Positions 44,031-52,073 of a stretch of DNA of 64,000 bases are shown in pieces. Source of the stretch: WLMZ01 sp031367435 (GTDB taxonomy: Bacteria; Actinomycetota; Acidimicrobiia; Acidimicrobiales; Ilumatobacteraceae). Numbering within the stretch: position 1 is the stretch's first letter; every line of letters starts with the position of its first letter. Below the pieces are notes generated by a model. The model searched no databases, was not told the origin of the DNA, and saw only the letters and a program-made list of their open reading frames with translations. Location of the stretch: NCBI GenBank assembly GCA_031367435.1, contig JANLPV010000187.1, forward strand, positions 13,280 through 77,279, read 5' to 3'. The translations under genes and the position numbers were made by a program.

Positions 44031-45026
44031 TCAGCGACCTGCCGTACTTGGCCAGAACCGGGCAGCAAGATCCATTCGAACCTCTGCCGGGTCGCCGATC
44101 ACCAGTGCCCAACCGCGAGCCCTACGGTAGGCAAGTTGAATGTCGTATTCCTCGGAGAAGCCATACCCACCGTGAACGTGAAGGCTCCGCGCCGTGGCGT
44201 CGGCGGCGATCTCAGAACTAAAAAGAAAGGCCATCGCGGCAAGGCTGTACGAATCGGTGATGTCGTTGTTGGCGGCGTCGCACGCGCCCGGCACCGCGCT
44301 GTCGAGTGCGTTGGCCGCCTGATGCGTGAGCAGACGCGCGCCATCGATGCGTCCAGGCAGATCGGCCAGGCTGTGCTGCACGGACTGGAACGAGCCGATC
44401 GGTACGCCGAACTGTTGGCGCTGCATCACGTACGCCACACCCATCTCGAGCGCCGCTGACGCGATGCCTACCATGGTCGACGCGGTGAGCACCTGCCACT
44501 GCGCCATCGCCGTGTCGAAGTCGGCCTGGTCGCCGATGACGATTCGTTCACCCAGCCGGGTGCTGCGATCTGCAAGCGGCGCGCAGGCGTGATTGCGTGG
44601 TCCGCTGAACGGTGGTGGTGCCGTGACCGCAACGAAGTCATCACCATCCATGCCAACCACAACATCGGCCACCGCGCCTGCCGGCACCAGCGCCCACGAA
44701 CCTGCACCATCTGCCGGGCGCGGCGAGAGAGCACCAATCGAGTCACCGGCAACGAGCGCCGACCAACCCAATAGCCGCGTCACGACAGCGTGCTCGACAA
44801 ACGGCACTGGAGCGCAACTTCGGCCAACGGTTTCACCGATGACGCACAAGTCAGCGAGCGAGGCGTCGCTCCCCCACACTTCCATCGCGCTCAGCGCTGC
44901 CCACAGCGAAGGGTCGAATCCCAACGGCTCGGCGCACCTCACCACGGTGGACGCAGACTCACGCGTGAAGAACTGCGCGAACGCATCGAACAACACTGAT
45001 TGATCTGCGGAGAAGGCAAGTTCCAT
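44031..45026 (-). CDS. acyl-CoA dehydrogenase family protein (beta-type subunit)
   Basis: A 331-residue protein. MELAFSADQSVLFDAFAQFF, QRQQFGVPIGSFQSVQHSLA near residue 205, and HVHGGYGFSEEYDIQLAYRR near 285 mark the C-terminal dehydrogenase domain. The middle domain is short and divergent, as in the partner subunits of steroid heteromers. It precedes the full-length dehydrogenase at 42884-44029 by one base, and the two likely assemble. It follows the quinone oxidoreductase gene by 43 bp. Confidence 0.87.
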   Translation of the reverse strand: MELAFSADQSVLFDAFAQFFTRESASTVVRCAEPLGFDPSLWAALSAMEVWGSDASLADLCVIGETVGRSCAPVPFVEHAVVTRLLGWSALVAGDSIGALSPRPADGAGSWALVPAGAVADVVVGMDGDDFVAVTAPPPFSGPRNHACAPLADRSTRLGERIVIGDQADFDTAMAQWQVLTASTMVGIASAALEMGVAYVMQRQQFGVPIGSFQSVQHSLADLPGRIDGARLLTHQAANALDSAVPGACDAANNDITDSYSLAAMAFLFSSEIAADATARSLHVHGGYGFSEEYDIQLAYRRARGWALVIGDPAEVRMDLAARFWPSTAGR

Positions 45027-45069
45027 GGAAACGATGGCAGCGGGTGACGGCTCGAACGGCGCTACAGCG

Positions 45070-46041
45070 TCACGGAACGAGCACCGCTTTGCCGACCACC
45101 TTGCGAAGTTGTTGATCGGCAAGCGCCTGTGCCGCGCGCTCGAATGGGTAGCTGATGGGCTCAACCGGATGCAGTTCACCGGCGGTGATCATGGCCAAGA
45201 GTTGTCGTACGAGCGCTTGATTGGCCTCCGGGTTGCGACCGACCCAAGCTCCCCAATCAACTCCGGTGACGCGCCGGTTGCGAAGCAGCACTTGATTGGC
45301 AGGCAACTTCGGGATGTCGCCCGACGCGAAGCCGATCACGATGAACTGGCCGTCTTCGCGAAGGCTACGCAGACATTCCTCGCCGAGTTTGCCCCCGATC
45401 GGGTCATAGACGGCATCGACGCCACCACCGCTGATCTCCTTGGCGCGCGCTTTGACATCCTCCGTTGACGAATCAATCACTGCAACGGCACCACGACTGA
45501 GAGCCATGTCGCGCTTCTCGCGCGATGAGGCTGCGGCGATGACCTGCAGGCCGAGGGCTCTAGCGACATCAACGGCTGCGAGCCCAACACCACCACCCGC
45601 GCCGAGCACGAGCAACCACTGACCGGACTGCATCTTGGCGCGGTGCACAAGCGCAAAGTAGGCCGTCATGTAGCTCTGCATGAATGTGGCTGCTTGGCCA
45701 TCGGTGAGAGAGGCCGGCAAAGCCAACACTCGATTCGCGGGAGCGATCATTTCGGTGGCGAAGCCCCCAAAGCCACTCGTAAAGAGCACGCGATCGCCAA
45801 CCTCGGGAATGGTGACCCCTTCGCCTACTTCGCTAACGATGCCCACAGTTTCGCCGCCAGGCACGAACGGTAAAGGAGGTTTGATCTGATACAGCCCTTG
45901 CACGAGCAGCGCATCAACGAAGTTGACGCCCGCCGCAATCACCCTCAACCGCACCTGGCTTGCGCCGAGCTCAGGCGATGGACGCTCCTCGATGACCAGT
46001 TGGTCAAGCGGGGCGAACGACTGACAGACAACAGCGCGCAT
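45070..46041 (-). CDS. NADPH:quinone oxidoreductase-like MDR protein
   Basis: A 323-residue zinc-independent medium-chain reductase. MRAVVCQSFAPLDQLVIEER, GVNFVDALLVQGLYQ near residue 40, and the nucleotide-binding LVLGAGGGVGLAAVDVARAL near 145 are typical of QOR/enoyl reductases. The usual zinc-binding Cys cluster is absent. It probably reduces a quinone or an enoyl-CoA with NADPH. It lies 23 bp after the enoyl-CoA hydratase in the same operon. Confidence 0.9.
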   Translation of the reverse strand: MRAVVCQSFAPLDQLVIEERPSPELGASQVRLRVIAAGVNFVDALLVQGLYQIKPPLPFVPGGETVGIVSEVGEGVTIPEVGDRVLFTSGFGGFATEMIAPANRVLALPASLTDGQAATFMQSYMTAYFALVHRAKMQSGQWLLVLGAGGGVGLAAVDVARALGLQVIAAASSREKRDMALSRGAVAVIDSSTEDVKARAKEISGGGVDAVYDPIGGKLGEECLRSLREDGQFIVIGFASGDIPKLPANQVLLRNRRVTGVDWGAWVGRNPEANQALVRQLLAMITAGELHPVEPISYPFERAAQALADQQLRKVVGKAVLVP

Positions 46042-46064
46042 GCCCCAGACCGTAGCCTGCCCCG

Positions 46065-46883
46065 CTACGCAAAGGGCCAGTCGTCGGGCACAGAGGATTG
46101 CCAGGTGGCCGTGCGGCGCTCGACGTACGCTCGACCGCCTTCGATGGCATCGGGTTGACCCATCAACAGCAGATGTGCGTCGCGCTCCATCGTGTCAACG
46201 TCGTCGGGACCCATCGCCAGTCCTCGCCACAGGGTTCGCTTACTGAGCGCCGCAGAGAGCGGCGACACGTTGGTTGCGATGTCGTTGGCCCAACCTATTG
46301 CAGTTGCAACAACTACGTCTGCATCTACCGCTTCGTTGGCAAGACCCCAAGCTGCCGCCTGCAGCCCAGTAATTGTGCGCCCAGCGACGAGCAACTCAGC
46401 CGCGCGGGCTATCCCAACGAGACGTGGCAACACCCAATGCGATTGAGCGTCAGGGAGCACGCCTCTCCGGGTTTGCAGAACCGCCAACTGTGCGTCGCTG
46501 GCGACGATACGCATGTCCGTCTGGAGCGCGATCGAAAGACCGATGCCGATTGCCGCGCCGTTGATCGCCGCAATCACCGGCTTACGAACCTCCCATGCGC
46601 GAGGGCGAACCGGCGACGATTGAAAGCCCTCTCGATCAGCAACCGCACCGAACGGCGACCTGCCTGGCGAAAGATCGGCCCCAGCACAAAACGCCAACCC
46701 GGCACCGGTGAGCACGACAACGCGAACGCCATTGTCGGCATCGCAACTCGCGTACGCAGCGCTGAGCCCTTCGATCATCTCCGCGTTGAGTGCATTGCGT
46801 TTGTCGGCTCGGTTCAGGGTGATGACCGCTACGCCGGGCACAGCCGAGTCGTGATGCAGGTCGCATTGCACGAGTTCGGTCAT
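46065..46883 (-). CDS. enoyl-CoA hydratase/isomerase family protein
   Basis: A 272-residue crotonase. AVITLNRADKRNALNAEMIE, the oxyanion segments FCAGADLSPGRS near residue 66 and AAIGIGLSIALQTDMRI near 110, and RRGVLPDAQSHWVLPRLVG near 138 are visible. The stretch RRGVLPDAQS differs from the usual GxxPxxG, and one of the two catalytic Glu positions seems replaced, so isomerase or other crotonase chemistry is possible. It starts 15 bp after the DUF2889 gene. Confidence 0.88.
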   Translation of the reverse strand: MTELVQCDLHHDSAVPGVAVITLNRADKRNALNAEMIEGLSAAYASCDADNGVRVVVLTGAGLAFCAGADLSPGRSPFGAVADREGFQSSPVRPRAWEVRKPVIAAINGAAIGIGLSIALQTDMRIVASDAQLAVLQTRRGVLPDAQSHWVLPRLVGIARAAELLVAGRTITGLQAAAWGLANEAVDADVVVATAIGWANDIATNVSPLSAALSKRTLWRGLAMGPDDVDTMERDAHLLLMGQPDAIEGGRAYVERRTATWQSSVPDDWPFA

Positions 46884-46898
46884 CGTGATGGCCCGCGC

Positions 46899-47573
46899 CT
46901 AGCCGCGCATCCGACTACGCCAGTCGTCTGGGTCGAGGCCCAGATCAATCATGCGCTGCCGAGCGAACAGGGGTGGCTGCAATGGCGCACCCTGTTTGAT
47001 CTGCTCCACGAACTCGCCGTCTTCGGCCCACACGTGACACGTATTGAGGTTCATGCCCCACTGCGCTTGCTTTTCGGCACCCGTCAGCTCGCGCGGCAGA
47101 AACGACACATTGCCGGTTTCTTTCGCGAGGCTGGCGCGCATACTCCAAATGCACTGCACCGCAACCGGCGCCATCGCCTGCAGCAACGCCGTGGTATGAG
47201 TGCATCCGCGGGGACCACCGAAGAGTTCGCGCACGCGATGGGTGAACCCTCGCGCAATGGACAGGCCGATCAGCTTGTCGTAGTGCGTTGTGATGAGTGG
47301 GCAGGTGTCGTTGGGGTGAGTTTCGAAGTGCACCGTGACATCGACGATCTCCAACGTCGGGAACGCGATTTCCAGGTCGACCTGCATGTGATGGATCGTG
47401 AGCGGTTGGTCGTCCTCTTCGATGTACAGCCGCGGGGGCTTTTGATCGCGAACCGCGCCACGGACGAGAAGGTTCGGATCCTTACGAAAGGCGCGTACGC
47501 GATACTCGCGGTCGTGCAGGACTTCGAGGTCTGGGTCGTCGGCGAGAATGTCGTGTGTGTTGAACGTGCTCAC
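46899..47573 (-). CDS. DUF2889 family protein
   Basis: A 224-residue protein. The core LTIHHMQVDLEIAFPTLEIV, then LIGLSIARGFTHRVRELFGG and RGCTHTTALLQAM, is the DUF2889 signature with conserved His and Cys residues. The family has no firmly established activity known to me. GTG at 47573 overlaps the FadE27-like stop (GTGA), so it is made together with a steroid-type dehydrogenase pair. That placement suggests a role in side-chain beta-oxidation. Confidence 0.8.
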   Translation of the reverse strand: MSTFNTHDILADDPDLEVLHDREYRVRAFRKDPNLLVRGAVRDQKPPRLYIEEDDQPLTIHHMQVDLEIAFPTLEIVDVTVHFETHPNDTCPLITTHYDKLIGLSIARGFTHRVRELFGGPRGCTHTTALLQAMAPVAVQCIWSMRASLAKETGNVSFLPRELTGAEKQAQWGMNLNTCHVWAEDGEFVEQIKQGAPLQPPLFARQRMIDLGLDPDDWRSRMRG

Positions 47574-48634
47574 GCGACCGGTGTATCAGCAATCAGTCGA
47601 CCGAGCCGAACCAGCGAGGGCATGGTGCTGCCTAAGGTCAACTCAATCTGCTTGCCCCACAGAAAGCAGCGATGCAACGGGTAATCGCGGTCAACGCCGA
47701 CACCACCATGCAGATGCTGAGCGGCATGCAGCACTTGCAGGCCACCGTCACTCGCCCAGAACTTTGCACTCGCGACCTGCTCGGCGGCGGGCATACCCTG
47801 CCCGAGTCGCCACGCCGCCTGCCACGCGGTGAGCCGCACGGCCTCGGTGTTGATGTAGCTGTCGCCGGCGCGCTGGCTCACTGCCTGGAAGCTGGCGATC
47901 ACCCGCTCGAACTGGATGCGCTCCTTCGTGTACGTAGCAGTGAGGCCAAGCGCACGCTGGCACACACCCGACATCAGCAGGCATTGTGCGGTGGTGGCAA
48001 CATCGAGCAGCCACGACAGACCATCGAGATCGGCCAACTTGGTCGCAGGACTGTTGGTGAAGGTCACACGCGCGTCGGGGATGCCCGATGTCGTGTTCTG
48101 CCGCTCGACCACGACGCCCTCGGCATCTGCTGCGACGACGTACAGACCGTCTGTGGTGGACACCACGAACGACGAAGCCGCGGTACCGGCCGGTACGCAG
48201 ATCTTCTGCCCGGTAAGGCGCGAGTCCGACGATACGGATGAGGACGGTTCGTGCGGTGAGCCGACTGGCTCTTGCAATGCGATCGTGACGATGCGCTCAC
48301 CCGAGGCAACTCCGGAAAGTTGATCGAGCGCTTCGAAGTGTGCCAACGCTGCGCCGGCAATCATCACCGCGTAGGCCGGAACCGGCGCCGTGGCGCGGCC
48401 GACCTCTTCGATCACCACTGCGATCTCGAGCGCGCCGAGGCCTGCACCACCCACCGATTCAGGCAGGCCGATGCCAACGATGCCGGCGTCGGCGAGGGTC
48501 TTCCATAGACCCATGTCGAGGCCGTGTTCGCTCGCCGCCGCTGCCTTCTGCGACTCGTTGGTAACCCGGTCGGTGAGGATGCGGTTGGTGAGCTCGCGCA
48601 GCTCGTTCTGCTCTGTTGAAAGTCTGAAGTCCAT
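47570..48634 (-). CDS. fadE27: acyl-CoA dehydrogenase, FadE27-like (beta subunit)
   Basis: A 354-residue protein. MDFRLSTEQNELRELTNRIL, GIGLPESVGGAGLGALEIAV, RIQFERVIASFQAVSQRAGD near residue 245 and HLHGGVGVDRDYPLHRCFLW near 320 resemble mycobacterial FadE27 (ChsE5). That protein pairs with FadE26 (ChsE4) in an early side-chain cycle. It starts at a TGATG overlap with the FadE26-like stop, consistent with the pair. As in FadE27, the active-site Glu of single-subunit enzymes is probably absent. Confidence 0.87.
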   Translation of the reverse strand: MDFRLSTEQNELRELTNRILTDRVTNESQKAAAASEHGLDMGLWKTLADAGIVGIGLPESVGGAGLGALEIAVVIEEVGRATAPVPAYAVMIAGAALAHFEALDQLSGVASGERIVTIALQEPVGSPHEPSSSVSSDSRLTGQKICVPAGTAASSFVVSTTDGLYVVAADAEGVVVERQNTTSGIPDARVTFTNSPATKLADLDGLSWLLDVATTAQCLLMSGVCQRALGLTATYTKERIQFERVIASFQAVSQRAGDSYINTEAVRLTAWQAAWRLGQGMPAAEQVASAKFWASDGGLQVLHAAQHLHGGVGVDRDYPLHRCFLWGKQIELTLGSTMPSLVRLGRLIADTPVA

Positions 48635-49809
48635 CACTTACCTGCCCTTGGGAAACCGAGGCCGAACATCGAGATGAGATCGCGTTGCGTCTCGTTGGTG
48701 CCACCGCCGAATGTGAGAATGACCATGCCGCGATACGACGATTCGAGCCGCGACCTCAAGACGGCACCGGGCGCGTCCGCTTTCAGGTACGCCACCGGTC
48801 CCATGACCTCGAACAGCAGCCGGAACGCTTCTTGGTAGAACTCGGTGCCGAAGACCTTCACCGACGACGCGTCGGCAACTTCGAGGGCACCCTGGGTAGC
48901 CGTCCATGCGACCTTCCAGTTGATGAGCCGCAGAAACTCGATCTTGGCGTGCACCTTTGCAAGGTTGATCTGCACCCATTCCTGATCGATGACACGACGA
49001 CCATCGGGCAGCAACGTTTGCTTGGCCCAATCGCGAACCTCGGTATACGCACGGTCACACACGCCGGTGGAACACAACGTGACGCGCTCATGGTTGAGCT
49101 GATTGGTAATCAGGCGCCATCCCCCATTTTCCTCGCCCACCAGGTTCTTCGCAGAGACGCGCACATTGTCGAAGAACACCGCGTTGATGTCGTGCTCACC
49201 GATCAGGCTGAGGGGTTGAATCGTGATGCCAGGCGTATCGAGCGGGAGGATGATGATGCTGATGCCCTTGTGCTTGGCAACCTCGGGGTTGGTACGCACC
49301 GCAAGCCAGCAGTAATCGGCACCATTGGCCAAGCTCGTCCACATTTTTTGACCATTGATGATGTACTCCTCGCCGTCGCGCACGGCTCGGGTCTGCAGGC
49401 TAGCGAGGTCGGTGCCGGCGTTGGGCTCGCTGTAGCCGATACAGAAATGCAGATCGCCAGCGAGGATCTTCGGCAGGAAAAACGCGCGCTGTTCATCGGT
49501 GCCGAACTGCATGATCGTTGGGCCAACTGTGTTTATGCTGAGCATCGGCACCGGCGCCCCTGACCGCATCGACTCGTCGAAGAAGATGAACTGTTCGATC
49601 GCGCTCTTGCCTTGACCGCCGTACTCCTTCGGCCAACCAATGCCCGCCCAACCGTCGGCACACATCTGCTTCCAGACGCTGCGCGTCTTGGCAGAGATGC
49701 CGTGTCCCTGTGACAGTTCTGCCACGGTCTGCGGATCGAGCAATGTGTCGTAGTAGGCCCGCAGTTCGGCGCGTAAGGCCTCCTGCTCAGGCGTGTACCC
49801 AAGTTCCAT
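48634..49809 (-). CDS. fadE26: acyl-CoA dehydrogenase, FadE26-like (alpha subunit)
   Basis: A 391-residue enzyme. MELGYTPEQEALRAELRAYY, GIGWPKEYGGQGKSAIEQFI, FCIGYSEPNAGTDLASLQTR near residue 128, KMWTSLANGADYCWLAVRTN, ADASSVKVFGTEFYQEAFRL near 305 and TFGGGTNETQRDLISMFGLG match mycobacterial FadE26 (ChsE4). It is first in the operon 49809-42884. Its ATG lies six bases after a TATGTT -10 box with operator copy 5 over the -35, so it is probably translated from a leaderless mRNA and repressed by the regulon regulator. Confidence 0.9.
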   Translation of the reverse strand: MELGYTPEQEALRAELRAYYDTLLDPQTVAELSQGHGISAKTRSVWKQMCADGWAGIGWPKEYGGQGKSAIEQFIFFDESMRSGAPVPMLSINTVGPTIMQFGTDEQRAFFLPKILAGDLHFCIGYSEPNAGTDLASLQTRAVRDGEEYIINGQKMWTSLANGADYCWLAVRTNPEVAKHKGISIIILPLDTPGITIQPLSLIGEHDINAVFFDNVRVSAKNLVGEENGGWRLITNQLNHERVTLCSTGVCDRAYTEVRDWAKQTLLPDGRRVIDQEWVQINLAKVHAKIEFLRLINWKVAWTATQGALEVADASSVKVFGTEFYQEAFRLLFEVMGPVAYLKADAPGAVLRSRLESSYRGMVILTFGGGTNETQRDLISMFGLGFPRAGK

Positions 49810-49815
49810 GCGGCG

Positions 49816-49845
49816 AACATAGCCGCTTTCTGACGGAGTGTCAGA
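49816..49845 (-). promoter_or_regulatory. operator copy 5 overlapping the FadE26-like operon promoter
   Basis: The palindrome TCTGACG-GAG-TGTCAGA lies at 49829-49845. Read on the minus strand, its half-site CTGACA (49839-49844) is a good -35, followed by exactly 17 bp and the -10 TATGTT (49816-49821). The ATG at 49809 comes six bases later. A bound repressor would cover the -35. It also faces the divergent racemase gene. Confidence 0.8.
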
Positions 49846-49897
49846 TACGGACGGCACACACAACGGTGGCCAACACCCGCTGTGCAAGGATTGCCCG

Positions 49898-50989
49898 ATG
49901 GGTCCACTCAACGGGTTGCGCGTGATCGAATTGTCTGGGCAGGGTCCGGGACCGTACTGCGGAATGATGTTGGCTGACCTCGGCTGCGATGTCGTGGTGG
50001 TCGATCGGCCAGGCGACGCTGAACGCGCCGATACATCGAAGCCAGCAACGAATCTGTTCATGCGCGGCAAGCGCTCGATCGCTCTCGACCTCAAGCAACC
50101 CGGCGACGCTGAACTGCTGCTGACGTTGCTCGATGATGCCGATGTGTTCATCGATCCGTTTCGACCAGGTGTCTGCGAGCGCCTCGGTATCGGCCCCGAT
50201 GTCGTGTGCACGCGAAACTCACGCATCATCTACGGCCGAATGACCGGTTTCGGTCAGGAGGGCCCACTCGCGCTCACCGCCGGTCATGACATCGACTACA
50301 TCGCACTCTCGGGCGCACTGTGGCTGCTCGGCCGCGAAGGTCAAAAGCCAACGCCTCCCATCAACCTTCTCGGCGACTTTGCTGGTGGCGGATTGATGTT
50401 GGCAATGGGCATCGCCGCGGCGGCATTCGAACGATCGGTGTCGGGCGTTGGCCAGGTGATCGATGCTGCGATGGTCGACGGCGCGGCGTTGGTGGCCGCA
50501 CCATTTTTTCCCGCAACCGCTTCGGGTTACTGGGGACCACGCGGCACGAATCACATCGACACCGGCGCACACTTCTACGAGGTCTACGAATGCGCCGACG
50601 GCTCGTACATCGCGCTTGGCGCAATCGAGCCTCAGTTCTATGCCGAATTGCTCTCGAAGTTGGGTCTGTCCCCGCAGGAATTTCCACAATGGGACCGAGC
50701 CAAGTGGCCCATGTTCAAGCAACGCCTCACCGACATCTTCATCAGCCGCGACCGAGCACATTGGTGTGCCCTGCTGGAGGGTTCAGAGGCGTGTTTTGCT
50801 CCTGTGCTGTCCCCAGAGCAAGCCGCGCAACATCCACACAACGTGGCCAGAGGAACGTTCGTGGATATCAACGGCGTCACATTGCCCGGACCAGCGCCAC
50901 GGTTTAGTCGGACGGCGTCGACCGCAGGGTCACCATGTCACGCTGGCACACACACCGAGCTGGCTCGCCGCGGCGAACTCTGGTCGTAG
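49898..50989 (+). CDS. mcr: alpha-methylacyl-CoA racemase
   Basis: A 363-residue family III CoA-transferase-fold enzyme. GPLNGLRVIELSGQGPGPYC, GHDIDYIALSGALWLLGREG with the His of the catalytic pair near residue 128, NLLGDFAGGGLMLAMGI with the Asp near 155, and DTGAHFYEVYECADGSYIAL near 225 are the pattern of AMACR/MCR. These epimerise 2-methylacyl-CoA esters, including sterol C25 stereoisomers, so that stereospecific dehydrogenases can act. It starts at ATG 49898 after AAGGA, and is divergent from the FadE26-like operon with the shared operator between. Confidence 0.92.
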   Translation: MGPLNGLRVIELSGQGPGPYCGMMLADLGCDVVVVDRPGDAERADTSKPATNLFMRGKRSIALDLKQPGDAELLLTLLDDADVFIDPFRPGVCERLGIGPDVVCTRNSRIIYGRMTGFGQEGPLALTAGHDIDYIALSGALWLLGREGQKPTPPINLLGDFAGGGLMLAMGIAAAAFERSVSGVGQVIDAAMVDGAALVAAPFFPATASGYWGPRGTNHIDTGAHFYEVYECADGSYIALGAIEPQFYAELLSKLGLSPQEFPQWDRAKWPMFKQRLTDIFISRDRAHWCALLEGSEACFAPVLSPEQAAQHPHNVARGTFVDINGVTLPGPAPRFSRTASTAGSPCHAGTHTELARRGELWS

Positions 50990-51007
50990 TCGAGATCTGG
51001 CCTGGAC

Positions 51008-51436
51008 TCAAGTACGTGCGTAGGCAATACGTTCCGCGCGTTGGCTGAACAGCCATCCGCTGGCCGTACGCACCACGACATCGTCGTACCAGCCGGCTGC
51101 CTCGACATACGTTGGTTTTGCGGTGGCGTCGGCGGCGGGGAACCGCATCACGGTGTTGTACTGCGATCCGATTGCTGCCCGATCGGCGCCATCGAAGCAG
51201 ATCTGTACGTTGGCCATGCGGTGGATGCGCATATCGAACATCGCCATAGTGGGCGACAGCCATGCCACAGCCTCTGTCACCGAACCAGCGACTCCACCCG
51301 CAGTGGTGTAGTCAAGTTGTGCGTCGGTGGTGAAGCACGCCATCCATGTATCCCAGTCGGCGCGGTTCAGAGCCTCGCTGTATCGGGTGAGCAAGTCATT
51401 GATCTCGCTACGGTCACTCAGTTCATGAAGGTCCAT
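51008..51436 (-). CDS. SnoaL-like / NTF2-fold protein
   Basis: A 142-residue alpha+beta barrel protein. MDLHELSDRSEINDLLTRYS and ALNRADWDTWMACFTTDAQL match the SnoaL/NTF2-like superfamily, which includes ketosteroid isomerases, ring-hydroxylating dioxygenase small subunits and cyclases. RTASGWLFSQRAERIAYART closes the fold. An isomerase or dehydratase role in steroid breakdown is possible, but the family is too diverse to say. The ATG lies six bases after a TACGTT -10 box. Confidence 0.8.
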   Translation of the reverse strand: MDLHELSDRSEINDLLTRYSEALNRADWDTWMACFTTDAQLDYTTAGGVAGSVTEAVAWLSPTMAMFDMRIHRMANVQICFDGADRAAIGSQYNTVMRFPAADATAKPTYVEAAGWYDDVVVRTASGWLFSQRAERIAYART

Positions 51437-51442
51437 GTGTGC

Positions 51443-51448
51443 AACGTA
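51443..51448 (-). promoter_or_regulatory. -10 box (TACGTT) of the SnoaL-like gene, leaderless type
   Basis: On the minus strand TACGTT ends six bases before ATG at 51436. The divergent gene's ATG (51453) is only 16 bp away, so no room exists for a conventional untranslated leader. No convincing -35 was found. Confidence 0.4.
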
Positions 51449-51452
51449 GTAG

Positions 51453-52073
51453 ATGCCGATGCTCGATCCGTTTGAGAACGCGCACGTTGGTTCGGATACG
51501 GTTCGTCATGTGGCGACCAGCGGCGTGACGATTTGGGGTGACGGCGAATTGGCCGACGCTCTGCGCGCCGCCGACATGCACAGCGACTGCGCCACAACCG
51601 TCGTGGTGCCCACGATCGCCAGCGCGGCCAAGGCTTTCATCGATCTCACCGACGCCGACTTCGACGCTGCCTGGGAACAGCCGATGCGCGAGACGATCCT
51701 CGCGTTCCAGCAGGCACACCGTGCAGGTCACACCCGCCTCCTCGCGGTGGTGCCCACGATCGGCATGTCGGGCGCACCGCAGCTCGCGCATGTTGCTGCC
51801 ACCGCGGAGGCGATCCGCGTCATGGTGAAGTCAGCTGCACGTCAGTGGGGTGCCGATGGCGTCACCGTGAACTGCATCGCGATTGCACCGGAGCTGTTTG
51901 GTATCGACGCTGCAGTCGTTGGCGCCGTATCGATCGCTCCCCCTGCCCTGGCCACACGAGGTTCGGTGAACGACGACCTCGTACCGCTCATTCGTCTGGT
52001 CTGCAGCGCCGATGCACATCACCTCACCGGAGCAACCCTCACCGCCGATGGCGGCATTTGGATGGCACCGTGA
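51453..52073 (+). CDS. degenerate SDR-like protein without catalytic residues
   Basis: A 206-residue protein. Its second half, QWGADGVTVNCIAIAPELFG then HHLTGATLTADGGIWMAP, is clearly SDR (SPG/VTVN and C-terminal GG motifs). The N-terminus lacks the TGxxxGxG cofactor motif. The place of the catalytic YxxxK reads HVAATAEAI, with neither Tyr nor Lys. It overlaps the intact SDR at 52070 as GTGA. It is probably a non-catalytic partner of that SDR. Same codon style as neighbours, with no frameshift seen. Confidence 0.75.
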   Translation: MPMLDPFENAHVGSDTVRHVATSGVTIWGDGELADALRAADMHSDCATTVVVPTIASAAKAFIDLTDADFDAAWEQPMRETILAFQQAHRAGHTRLLAVVPTIGMSGAPQLAHVAATAEAIRVMVKSAARQWGADGVTVNCIAIAPELFGIDAAVVGAVSIAPPALATRGSVNDDLVPLIRLVCSADAHHLTGATLTADGGIWMAP

